Positions 1-11,479 of a stretch of DNA of 64,000 bases are shown here, in pieces; position 1 is the first letter of the stretch; each line of letters starts with the position of its first letter. Made by a program: the position numbers and the translations under genes. Source of the DNA: Chrysophaeum taylorii (taxonomy: Eukaryota > Sar > Pelagophyceae > Pelagomonadales > Pelagomonadaceae); the NCBI GenBank assembly GCA_029834535.1, contig JAQMWT010000126.1:1-64000 (forward strand). Direction: 5' to 3'. The notes below the pieces were generated by a model that saw only the letters and a program-made list of their open reading frames with translations, ran no database searches and had not been told where the DNA came from.

Positions 1-3000
1 GATCATGACGTCGTCGATCGCACCAACCATCAGCGCGTCGCTGCTTGGCACGTCCTCGACGTGCCCGATGATGGTCAGGTCGGAGCCGTCGCGACATCTT
101 CCGGAGGCGTGTACGTCACCGGCGCAAGTCGCCGTCGGCGTGGATAAGAGCACGTCAACCCGTCGAAGGAAGCGCACGCACGAAATGCCAGTCGCTGGGA
201 TTCGACACTCTCTCCGAGGCCCTGAGAATTGCTCGTCACAGCTGGAAGCTCCACTGCCAACCCAAGATAAGCTTCCATCGTCGTCGCTGAACTGCAGCTC
301 GAACCTCGAGCACATCGGCGCCTCCAGTAACTTCGTCTCAGTATGGAAGAGCGCGTACCATGGCTCGTCGTCCGAGTCGTCCGCGCGAGCCCAAGCGCAT
401 ACGTCGCGGTTTCGGCCCCGCCGATGGCGGCGTCGTCGCAGAACACGCTGCTCGAGCCGTTGAAGAATAGCGCGCCGGCGGAGTCGCCGAGCCGATCGGT
501 CGTTTCTGTCGCACCTCGGACCACGCAAGTCTGGCCGTTGCCAGTGTAGTCGACGGCGAGACCGTCCTCGAACGGAAAGTAGGCGACCAAGCCACCGAGA
601 TCGATGCAAAACGTCGTTGGCGAAAATGATGGCACAGAGCTCGGTGCTGGCGACGGCACTCGCGTAGGACCGGACGTAGGACTGCTCGAGGGATCACCCG
701 TCGGCTTTGGTGATGGCACGGAGGTTGGCTTTGGTGACGGCACCGAGGTCGGCGCCGGGCTTGGTCTGCATTTAGCGAGCCTGGCACTGAAGCGATCCGA
801 CTCGGTCAGCTTGTAGAGCTCGTCGATTTCTGCTGTCGAGAGCGCCGTGTCAAAGATCATGACGTCGTCGATCGCACCAACCCATCCCAGCGCGTCGGTG
901 CTAGGTACGTCCTCGACGTGCCCGATGATGAAGTCAAGGTCGGAGCCCGTCGCGACATCTTCCGGGGGCGTGTACGTCACCAGCAAGTCGCCGTCGCGTG
1001 GATAGACGTCAACCCCGTCGAAGCGCGCACAGGAAATGCCAGTCGCTGGGATTCGACACTCTCTCCGAAGGCTCTGAGAATTGCTCGTCACAGCTGGAAG
1101 CTCCACTGCCAACCCAAGATAAGCTTCCATCGTCGTCGCTGAACTGCAGCTCGAACCTCGAGCACGTATCGGCGCCTCCAGCAACTTTGTCTCCAGTATG
1201 GAAGAGCGCGTACCATGGCTCGTCGTCCGAGGAGTCGTCCGCGCGAGCCCAAGCGCAATACGTCCGCGGTTCGGCCCCGCCGATGGCGGCGTCGTCGCAG
1301 AACACGCTGCTCGAGCCGTTGAAGAGAAGCGCGCCGGCGGAGTCGCCGAGCCGATCGGTCGTTTCTGTCGCACCTCGGACCACGCAAGTCTGGCCGTTGC
1401 CAGTGTAGTCGACGGCGAGACCGTCCTCAAACGGGAAGTACGCGACCAAGCCACCGAGATCGATGCAAAATGTCGTTGGAACAGCACTAGGCGTAATGCT
1501 TGGGCCCGCAGACGGCGCGTTCGTCGGGCTTAACGAGGGCAAGATCGACGGCAGCACCGTCGGCTTGCTGATTGGCAAACCAGACGGATTAACGGTCGGA
1601 GACGGCAACGGCGCCGAGGACGGCTTGGACGTCGGCGATGGTTTCGGGCCCGCAGTCGGTGCGCGCGTCGGGCGTGACGAGGGCCTGGTCGACGGCAGCA
1701 CCGTGGGCGTACTGATTGGCGAATCAGAGGGTTTGATGGACGGCAGCACCGTGGGCATACTGATTGGCGAATCAGAGGGTTTGATGGACGGCAGCGAGGT
1801 CGGCGCTGTCGTCGGCCGGCACGCGAAGACGGTCTCGATCTCGCTCGGAACGTACTGACCAGGAGTCCATTCTGGTGTAACGAAAGAGCCTTGAACCAAA
1901 TTCCCCAGTTGCCACGATATCTCGCTGGGATTGTCCCCCGCCGTCACCGTGAGCACGTAAGAACCCGGCGCGTCGCAACGCACGCACACGGCCTGAGTCC
2001 CTTGATAGCCATCCGACAGTGTCCCCTGCTCGACCTCGCAACTCGAACATTCCGCGTTGCGGATCGTGAAGCACGCCCCGTTCCAGCCGTCGCCGGAGGT
2101 GTCGAACATTTCAAAGTCGATCAGGGTCCCGTTGATGCAGGTGGACGCGTTCGAAGACGTCGTCGCGCAGAACTCGTCGACATACGCATACGAATATGGA
2201 CCTAATGACGGCGCCTTCGTCGGGCTTGACGACACGGGCTTGTTCGACGGCAGCACCGTCGGCTTGCTGATTGGCGAACTAGACGGATTAACGGTCGGAG
2301 AAGGCAACGGCGCCGAGGACGGCTTGGGCGTCGGCGATGGTTTCGGGCCCGCAGTCGGTGCGTGCGTCGGGCGTGACGAGGGCCTGGTCGACGGCAGCAC
2401 CGTGGGCGTACTGATTGGCGAATCAGAGGGTTTGATGGACGGCAGCACCGTGGGCGTACTGATTGGCGAATCAGAGGGTTTGATGGACGGCAGCACCGTC
2501 GGCTTGCTGATTGGCGAATCAGAGGGTTTGATGGACGGCAGCGAGGTCGGCGCTGTCGTCGGCCGGCACGCGAAGACGGTTTCGATTTCGGTAGGAACAT
2601 ACTGACCAGGAGTCCATTCTGGTGTAACGAAAGAGCCTTGAACCAAATTCCCCAGTTGCCACGATATCTCGCTGGGATTGTCCCCCGCCGTCACCGCGAG
2701 CACGTAAGAACCCGGCGCGTCGCAACGAACGCACACGGCCCGAGTCCCTTGGTAGCCGTCTGACAGCGTCCCCTGCTCGACCTCGCAACTCGAACATTCC
2801 GCGTTGCGGATCGTGAAGCACGCCCCGTTCCAGCCGTCGCCGGAGGTGTCGAACATTTCAAAGTCGATGAGGGTCCCGTTGATGCAGGTGGACGCGTTCG
2901 AAGAAGACGTCGTCGCGCAGAACTCGTCGACATACGCATACGAATAGGTCTCGCCTGCGTGCTCCACTCACTCTCGCGAGGAAAGTTCAACTCACCCGCC

Positions 3001-3062
3001 ACGTTGTTGAGCAACGCCGCGATGATAAAGATCCACACCATCTCTCTTCCGATCCACACCAT
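1..3062 (-). CDS. Secreted LamG-domain protein with PT-rich linkers (partial, frame-disrupted 3' half)
   Basis: The predicted protein starts at 3062 with a hydrophobic signal segment (MVWIFIIAALLNNVAG), so it probably enters the secretory pathway. A 41-nt GT-AG intron (2955-2995) joins this exon to a long open frame. In order this encodes a ~125-residue Cys-containing module with a DGWNG motif, a PT-rich linker, a second near-identical module, another linker and a LamG/concanavalin-like domain (LGGLVAYFPFEDGLAVDY). Past about position 1020 the LamG domain continues in another frame. After a further PT linker, a second LamG copy (about 620-1) changes frame several times and runs off the window. 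LamG domains usually bind glycans or proteins, so a cell-surface or matrix role is likely but inferred. The late frame changes mean decay or assembly error; the first ~650 codons are open. Confidence 0.7.
1540..2560. repeat. PT-linker minisatellites (about 48-bp unit) in the LamG gene
   Basis: Two arrays, about 1680-1800 and 2390-2540, repeat a unit of about 48 bp that reads on the minus strand as PSIKPSDSPIS(T/M)PTVL, 16 residues per unit. Copies within an array are almost identical, so they amplified recently. Similar Pro/Ser/Thr/Lys linkers are typical of secreted stramenopile proteins and are thought to be extended, glycosylated spacers. Confidence 0.75.
2955..2995 (-). other. 41-nt GT-AG intron in the LamG gene
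   Basis: On the minus strand the donor is GTGAGT and the acceptor is CACGCAG. Removing these 41 nt joins the signal-peptide exon (2996-3062) to the long downstream frame in phase 1 and gives NNVAGETYSYAYVDEF. The second copy of the module in this gene also begins with SYAYVDEF, which supports the junction. The length matches the other very short introns seen here. Confidence 0.75.
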
Positions 3063-5274
3063 CTGTTTCAGATCCTCGCGAAACGCGAATTTTGTCGCGA
3101 GGGCACGTCGACGTCTGTTGAAGAAAACGAAAACGTCTCGTGGCTTATTCTTGCCGTTATTCTACCGTTATAGACTGGTTATTTTTTACATACATAACGC
3201 GAACTGATGGAATCAAGCGCGCGAAACTACTAAAATAGCGACCTTCGTGCCTCCGCTCCAGAAGAAGTTTTTACGTATCGAGAGAGGTCGATCAAGAGGG
3301 ATCTCAGAAGCTCGTTCCGAACTTTTATTTTTCTAGGGCCGGCCAACGATCGGTTGTGCCGTTTCGCCCGATGCCCCCGATTTATTGAGACGGACGCGTC
3401 CCAGGCGAATGAATGATATCCCTCCCTCCCTGATTGTGGGAGCGAGATATAGAACCAGCCCTGACTTTTTTCTGATGTCGCCAGAAAGACACGAGAAGGA
3501 AACGGGTCCTGACGGCGGTCAACGCTCTAAGTTGAAGCCGTTGACACATCCGATCATGACTAATTGGTTTTCAGACTACTGACGTAATAGTTGAAGGGTA
3601 AAGTGAGGGCAAGTCCCTTCATCCTACAATGAGTTGCTCTTATCACAACTCACTCCGGCGGCGGCGGGGTCGGCGCCACGACGGGGATGTCTCGACGACC
3701 GATGTCCAGGCCTTCCTCGACAACTTGTTTGGCGACGCTACGGGAATGGTGAGTTAACAGCCGCCCTTTTGTAGACGATGCTAGGAGTGGGTCGCGGGCG
3801 ACGCGAAATTGGTGCCCACGCTATAGAACCTCCCTAGTGTGCCACCCAATTGGTGCCCACGATATAGAACCTCCCTAGTGTGCCACCCAATTCTTCGAAC
3901 GGGAACGTGGCGGCCGCAAATAGTCGTCCCGAGGCCTCGTTTGTCGAGCCGTCGCGATGTTGGGCCACATACGTGGTCCAAAGTGGCTCGGCAGCAGCCG
4001 AATTCGCCGCAAAAAGTCGCCCGGCACGTCCGCGACGAGAGCTGCGTGCTTGTGTCAAGGGCGAGGAGTTCTTCGCGCGTCGAGCGTTGTCCAACGGTCG
4101 CGCGAGTGCTAGTCTTCCAGCTGGCGACGGCGCTCCCGGCTTGGGCGCGAGCCTAGCGGTGGTATTCGGCGGAGGCGTGGATCCAAGAATTCCAACGCCC
4201 CGGGGCCGACGGCGCGACCGCCGACGACGACGTGGATCTGCTCTTCTCGCCTAGCTCTTCGGTGTTACGGACTGGCTGCTGGAATGTGCGTTGCAGTCAC
4301 GCCGACCGCAGTGCTTTCCTCTGGGTACCGTCCCCGCGCGTCGTCTCCTCCGCCTTCGCCATCAGCTCGACGGCGGCGTGTCGCGACCGGCGAACTACAC
4401 ACCCGAGAGCGGGTGCCCATTCCCTCGACCTCTCGTCAAGAGGCGTGGCGAAACAGGACCAACTCTCGCGCCCTTGCCCCTAGTCCGACACCACCTGCGC
4501 CGACGTTGCCATTGCCCGCCCAGTGCGTCCTGGCAGACAGCCTCATAGGTTACTTACTGTCTGTGGAACGGCGCGGCGGTGAGGACTGGGCGAGCTGGTG
4601 GAGTGGCGTCGGCGAGGTCCGGGTGCTCGTAGTCGGGGAGCATCTGCGTGATGATTGATGTCACGCTCGACGAACGAGAACAGCAACGCAGCACACGGAT
4701 AGTTGGCACCGCCGTACCGCGACCTGCGCTCCTTGAGATCATCCGCCCATCAGTGGTGAAAATCACGGCGGGAGTTTTTTACCTCGCGGAGTTCTTCGAC
4801 GCGCCTGGCAGTCAGTCAGTCGGGTCACCATCTCGAATCGGCGGCGTTCCACGATAACCTCGAACATGGAGAGCGCAGGCCGGTCGCAGGCGAGGCTCGT
4901 TGGTGCAGAAATTACTGCTAGCAAAGCCATCGAGGATCACCTCAACAACACACTCCATGTCGCCGGGCCTGGTGGCGAAGAGGCTATTTATTCAAAAAGA
5001 CCTCGTGAGTGTCGCCATCGAAGGACACGTGAACCAGGTCGGTCCTCGTCTCTTCTTGCAGGCAAGAAGCTGTCTCGACGCCCGAGAACGACGAGTGAGG
5101 CCGTGCTTGCGGATGAGGCCGTCGAGTTCGGTGTCAACGCCGGCCCTGGGGAGGTTCGTCGATGACCACGAGTCAAACTTCTGACGAAACAGCTCGGCGA
5201 GTTCGACCACCTTGGCGGCGGGCGTGATCTGACATGCTCGAATAATGCTCGACACGGCCAGGTTGGTGTGGCAG
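3063..5274. other. Intergenic stretch with one short tandem duplication
   Basis: I recognise no gene here. The ORFs are short and of skewed composition. The only clear structure is a perfectly adjacent 41-bp duplication, 3807-3847 and 3848-3888 (AATTGGTGCCCACG...GCCACCC), differing at one base. The minus-strand ORF at about 4992-5300 has a plausible protein-like composition but no motif I know. Confidence 0.5.
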
Positions 5275-5624
5275 TAACGCCCATCCCCCCACTTGCTTGC
5301 CTGCCACCTGAGACTTACCCTGATTGTTGCCCTGGTATTGACCTTGCATTTATGGGGGGGGGGTGTCATCATCTGTGGACACCCTCACCTGCGCTTCCAC
5401 TGAAGAACCCAATGTCGACCAGGAATTTGTATTGCTTTCTTGCTGTCTCTTCTTGCTATTATTACCCTCATTTTTGATTGTCCGATTTTCGTGATGGCGT
5501 GAGGTGTTTGCGCTGAGATCGGGCGTGTGGTGGTTTCACCCGCGGTTCGGGTCGGGAGAAAGGGATGTCGAGGCCTCTGGCCTGGCCAAGAGGGGCGGGT
5601 ATCTGAGAGAAAACCACCACTACA
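5275..5624 (+). repeat. 5' LTR of the gypsy element
   Basis: It matches 10347-10673 from TAACGCCCATCCCCCC through to GAAAACCACTACA, and the candidate primer-binding site follows directly. It contains a G-run and a block of sequence ending in GGGCGGGTATCTGAGA shared with the 3' copy. Confidence 0.75.
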
Positions 5625-8600
5625 GTGGTCTCAGAAACGGCGGGAATCGTCGATAGTCCAACTCCCGGACTATCGATCGATCTCCTGTTCTTCGGCGGCG
5701 AGTCGGTTTTTTGTAACGGTCGAGTGAGTGCGAAGCCGACACATTTGTGGGTGAAAATCCATGGGATCACGGGTACCGCCGCGGGGTTCATTTTACGTGA
5801 TTCGGATCGAACGGGGAGTGGAGTCACTACGACTCAACCAGGCAAAGCATCGTAAGACCTAACCAGGCAAAAAAAGAGTAAGACCTACCCTAGCTCGCGC
5901 GAGGCAGACCACCACCTCCCTGACGGCGAGCGAGTGCACCGGGAAGGCCGTCCATAGCCTTCGCGCGCAAGGCAAATCCTACCGTGAGTTCAGCGCACCG
6001 GTACAGCGCGCAGTAGTCAGACGGCTGCCGGCAATTAGTCGTCTGACGGAAAAGTGTACAACAAGCGAGTTGTGAGCGTTCGGGTTAATCCTATTATCCG
6101 GGCAAAGCGCGGTCGTGGCAGAAAGGCCAATGACAGAACGACCGCAGTGGTTTCGGGACGCACAGGAGCGTCTGCAACGATTCAGTATGGCGACTCCACT
6201 TACGTCTATTGGAAGAAGAACACCGTTCAGCACGCCCTTTCAACGGCCGGAAGCCGAGGAAAGCGGCATCAGAAGAGAGGCAAGATCATCTGATAGCCTC
6301 GACAGCCCCCCAAAGCGTGCGTGGTCATCCCTCCGGATCCACGCGCCGGCGAAGGGGGAGCTACGTAGGTTGCGCCAGACGCAACCTCAAGACCGGGTGA
6401 GCCGACGTTCCCGTACGCACGACCCTACGTTCGTGCGATGAGTGCTGCGGAGTCATCTCGAGCTGACCCCGGATTTTCTACGGCGATGCGTGGACCAGAG
6501 GAGAGTGCACCTCCTAGGCCACCATCCGCGAACACGAGAGCTGCGGCAGATTTTCGAGTGGATACCGACCCCGAGATTCTGCAGGCCATCAACGAGCGAT
6601 TCGAGATGTGCCAGTCGCGCAGATCGAGCACGTCCTACTTGAAATTGAGCGCACCCGCCGCGATACGCAGCAACAACGCTCAGAAGTGGAGCGGCAGCGG
6701 ATCGACAACGATCGACTTCGACGAATGGTGGAGGAATCCACGCGGGCGCATGCTCGAGAGGCACGGCCAGCCTCTCCGGATGCCACGCGCGTTACGCCCG
6801 AAGAGGATGACGCTGTATCGGCACTGACCGATGATCAGCCACCCCGCGAAGTCGACCGGAGCCTACCCCGCAGCATCATACGGACCCCGGTTCAGCGCGT
6901 CCTCGTCACGAAGGAGATGTACTTAACATCAAGCAGGGAATTGCTGGTATGACTCGTATCACGTTTTCGCCCGCAGATGTGGAAGATGTACAAAGAAGGA
7001 GCCATCACATTAAACGAGTTGCGCCAGCATGATGAAGACTGAGGCTAGATGCTATGCAAGAGGCGACGAAGCTTCCTTGCCCCCCACCTCGGGCTACGGT
7101 CGAGGAGCTTGAACGTGAATGGTTCAATTTATGGCAAGGGACTTTATCGTTGCACAAATTTTTTCGCGCGGTGGGTACAGAAATTCGGCCAGTGGCGAGC
7201 AATGTCGGGTCGCGACACTGACCCTGCCGCGTTTCGGTCGCACTTCGTTGCTGGGCTCAATTCTGAGCGTTTGCGGACGAGTGTCGAACTTGCCCAGGCC
7301 TCACCTCATATGAGAGCATCTACTCTGACGCTCAATGATGTCATTCAATTGACCATCCAGATCTCCAAGATTTTGGAAGCCAACCCTACTGCCAACATCG
7401 AAGAGGCGATTAAGAAGGAGAAGGGAAAGGAGCGCGCACCACGGATGAGGACAGAGCAGCAGCAGCAGATGCAGCAGTTGCAGCCAGTACAACTGGTTGG
7501 TTATCTTACTGACTCGGGATTAAGGAACCTGGCTACCACAAGGGATAGATGCCCATACACGCCAAGCAATTACGACGTGCCTTAGTTGTGGCCGGCATGG
7601 TAGTTTTGGCCACGACAACGGTGTGTGTCCTGTGGCGGACAATCCCTCGAGGAAGAGACGTGCTGCTCAGACGTTGACGAATGCGGGTTTTCCAGCGACG
7701 CCAGAGGGACAGGAGCAATACCGACGGGCGCTTTTAGCTGCAGCAGGACAGGCTTCGGTGACTCAGCAAGCGCCGCGCGTTGTACAACAGCCGCAGGTGG
7801 TCTACACGGCAGCACAGGTGCTGGGTGCAGGTCAACACCAGTTGGTTGCAGGCACTCAACAGCAGGTGGTCCGAAGGCAGCCCACAGTGCAGCGAACCGC
7901 TCAGACCTCGGTGCGCCTGGAGGATCTGACTACGGCTCTCAATACTATGAACTTACTTCGTCAAGCACAGCAGACGGCTCCAACGGTGAGAGGGCAACAG
8001 CCGCAGAGAGCACACCCTAGCCCATGGAAGAGAAAGAATAGAAGAGAGAGTTATTGAGTACTGGAGTCGAACCGTGCCTAAGTCGATGAGGAAGTATGAT
8101 CCTCGGCGCTTGGAACTCCTCGCAGTACTCTCCGCTCTTTAGAATTTCCGATTTTATATCGGAGGACATCAGACGAAATTAGAGACGGATCATCGTAACT
8201 TTACGTTTATTCGCGATTCGAATCATACGTCTGGACAGTTAGCACGATGGGCTATGCGGCTTGCTGCGTTCGACCGGGAGCTCGGATACAAGCCTGGAAG
8301 CTCCCCTGGCATGCGTATCCCGGATTGTCTGTCGCGCAACCCTATCGACAAGTTGATCGAGAAAGACGAAGACGGGGAACCGATCAACGAAGTTTATTTG
8401 ATCTTCCAAGAAATCCCCACCGATATACCTGGCACAGCTTGTTTCACCTTCTCCTCTTCGGTGACGATGCCTATACCAACGGAAAGCGGACTCACCGCAG
8501 CTATGGCAGCAGTTAGTACGCGACAGAACGTACAACCGCCTCAATTCTCGTACTAGTCTGAGCCAGTTGACTCCGTCGAACGTCTTCCTTTTGCGGATCA

Positions 8601-10346
8601 AGCTGGGGATGAGATCACTCTCGATGAGATAGCGAAAGAACAAGCTGAAGATGACACATGCAAGCGAATCAGACGAAATCTCAATTCTGAACGGAAAGAT
8701 CAAGACGAGCAGTCATCCGTACCGTATGAAGTTGATAACAATGTGTTGTATAAGGTCGATGATTCGGATTCTCAACGTTGTATTGTGGTCCCTCAGCCGA
8801 TGCGAAAGCGTGTAATCGCCATGCATCACCGAGGATTGTTCGGAGGCCATATAGGACGAGACTCCACAGCGAATCAAATCTTAGAACGGTATTGGTGGCC
8901 AAACGTCTCATCGTCAGTTAATGAGTTCATCGATGCTTGCATTATTTGCCAGAAGATTCGATCCATCATGTCTAAGCGTCATGGCTTGCTCTGTCAACCG
9001 AATCGCGTCGGAGATTGCTATGTCCTAGGTATGGACTTGATTGGACCTTTGCGAGGTGCTGACTTGTACACGTACATACTCGCGATGTACGATGCAGCGT
9101 CGCATTTCTTGAAATTGGCTCTGATCAACACTAAGCATGATTATTCAATTTTGAACGCGTTTGTGGACAAGATTTTACTTGAGGGATGTCTCCCACGGTG
9201 CATAGTCACGGATAATAGAAATGAGTTCGCGAACTGGTTATTTCGCACGTTCGTTTGTCAATTCAACGTACGTTATCGTTTTACTACCCTTCCGTATCAC
9301 CTCAGAGTAACCACACTGAACGTGTCAGCCGATTTATCAAAGCCTTCTTGAGAGCTGCGATCGATGAACAGCGTCAGCCAGATTGGTCGAATTTCCTCCC
9401 ACATGTTGCATTCATGTACAATAGAATGTACATTCCGGGTACGAAGATTTTACCTTTCATGATGCGTATCGGCAAGCAACCCCTGTTACCACCCCATTAC
9501 AATCTTTTGAGTGAACAGCGTGATCTACCGCAATCGCGTCAGCAGAATTTGATGGACTTTAAGAACAAGCTTGAATTTTATAGTCGACTCGTTACGCGAG
9601 CTCACCAATAAGTACACGAGAGCCAGAAACTCAACTATGATGCCCACCAAATTGACATCCAGTTTTCCCCAGGTAATTATGTTCTGCGTTTCGTGCCTAA
9701 GACCCACAAAGCCACAAGCTACGGCCCATTTGGCGCGGGCCTTACATAGTTACCAGATAGATCTCTACCGTCGTTTACGAAATTCAGGACGTCAACGACG
9801 ATGATGCTGAGTCGGTTGTAGTATCTGTACTACAGATTGTGACTTTGAAAGTGCCAACCATCGACACTTCTTCAGCCCCTCTGCATTTACCTTTAGACCG
9901 CGACCGTTTCAAACATGGCAAGTTCGTGATTTTCAGGGTTAAAGGACGATCCAACGCGTGGAAGAAGCGTATCTACGTTGCCAAAGTCTACGAAGAATAT
10001 GACCGCGACAATGATACCGTTGCGCTTCACTACTATACCGATTTGGGACCGCGCGATGATCCTCGTGTTTTTGATCCTACTAAGCCCCTGGCCGAGCGAC
10101 GCTTAAGACCAGAAAACAAGGACCCTGACTGAGGTAGCTTCACACGCCTACTACCAAACATGGAGGGCTGTGAACCCTGTGTGACTGATTTTTGCCCGGA
10201 TGAAATCGATGTCCTCGTCAGTAAATTCGGCCTCCACAGCAACAAAGTTCCTGCTGATGAGCTGACCGAGCTTATCGTACCATTCGTGAGCGCGACCTTC
10301 GTCCCCCTTGAAGTCGAGGACGACTTCATCTCAAGTAGGGGGCTCC

Positions 10347-10673
10347 TAACGCCCATCCCCCCACTTGCCTGCCTGTCACCTGACTTACCCTGATTGTTGC
10401 CTTGGCACTGACCTTGCGATTAGGGGGGGGGGGGGGTGTCATCTTGACACCCTCACCTGCGCTTCCACCGAACCCAATGTACCAGGCATTTGTATTGCTT
10501 TCTTGCTGTCTTCTTGCTATTATTTTCATTTGATTTTCCGATTATAAGATGGCGTGAGTGTTTACGCTGAGATCGGGCGTGTGGTGATTTCACCCGCGGT
10601 TCGGGGTGGGAGAAAGGGTTGTTGAGGTCTCTGGCCCGGCCAAGAGGGGCGGGTATCTGAGAAAACCACTACA
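10347..10673 (+). repeat. 3' LTR of the gypsy element
   Basis: This is the direct-repeat partner of 5275-5624, slightly shorter, with a G-run of about 14 near its start. The purine-rich AAGTAGGGGG lies just upstream, as expected of a polypurine tract. I saw no convincing target-site duplication outside the two LTRs. Confidence 0.75.
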
Positions 10674-11479
10674 TTGATGTTCTGGGCCGACGAAGATTGA
10701 TCGGTGCCGGTAGCCATGGCTGCCCGAGCGTATAGGCAACGTGTGACCTCTTCGGTAGTTCCCGATCTGTCGAAAGCGTGACGCCGCTGATCGCGACACC
10801 ACCCGCGATCCAACCGTTCCCGCCGCGAGGCCGTTCTCGGCCAAATCGGCTCGGACAACCCCAAACTCGCGTGCACGACGTAGACGAGGATCTTGGCTAG
10901 GAATGACGACAACTCCGGCCTTCGGATCTTATAAGGCTGGCGAGCTCGAGCTCACGCCGTCGGGCCTCTGCCATCTTGTCATATCACATGTTTTTGCTTC
11001 CCACAGAGGTTTCTTCCCCAGCGATTTATATCCCCTTGCTGCAACTGAAGCAGTTCGAGGTCAAGGTTCGTCTGCGCGAAGGCGATGGCATCGCGCGGCT
11101 TCACGATCATCCGGGCGGTCCCGTGTTTCATTCGCCCGTTCCCCGTCTTCTTCGGGTTCGGAAGTCGGCGATGGGCGGCGGGTGGTCTCCCGCCTCGCCG
11201 GCCGCCGGACGGTTTGTCTCGTCATCCCGAGTCGCGTGGCGGCCCGCCGTCGCTCGCCACGAAGGCGCGAGCCATGACGCGCTTCATCGCGACAAAAACC
11301 GGAAGACGTCCGAAGCACGCCTGCGTCCTATAGGTCATTTCTCATTTCTAGCAAGTAAAAAGAAAATGCGGAAGAACACCGTTACCGAGGCAGCAGGCAA
11401 CGCTCCTCGCCTGCCCCGCGGCTCGGCTATGACCCCGACTAGGTCCCGCATCTACGCCCTTCAGGCACATCCTTCACCT
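10674..11479. other. Intergenic; holds a stray fragment of the composite transposon's terminal unit
   Basis: No gene is recognised. About 11404-11480 closely matches part of the terminal unit of the 15-kb composite transposon (for example 62562-62642), sharing GACCCCGACTAGGTCCCGC and then TCAGGCACATCC. This marks an old solo fragment of that element or of a relative. Confidence 0.55.

Larger units (their letters stand above)
5275..10673 (+). mobile_element. Ty3/gypsy LTR retrotransposon, decayed
   Basis: Two related direct repeats bound the element. Just inside the left one, TGGTCTCAGAAAC looks like a tRNA primer-binding site, and a purine-rich tract lies just before the right one. Inside, on the plus strand, are a gag-like region with a Gln-rich tail (about 7049-8057), RNase H sequence (about 8080-8330), a Ty3-type integrase with its HHCC zinc finger and catalytic core (about 8740-9610), and a C-terminal conserved block (9839-10132). 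The protease and reverse transcriptase expected between gag and RNase H are not seen, so a large internal piece is missing. The element is broken in several places. The LTRs differ by many substitutions and small indels, so it is not recent. Confidence 0.8.

Noticed and set aside
5275-5360. Tandem gypsy elements, because homology to the 3' end begins before the TGTCATC block
   Set aside because: Taking the LTR to start at TAACGCCC explains the homology, and the purine tract then sits just upstream of the 3' copy as expected.
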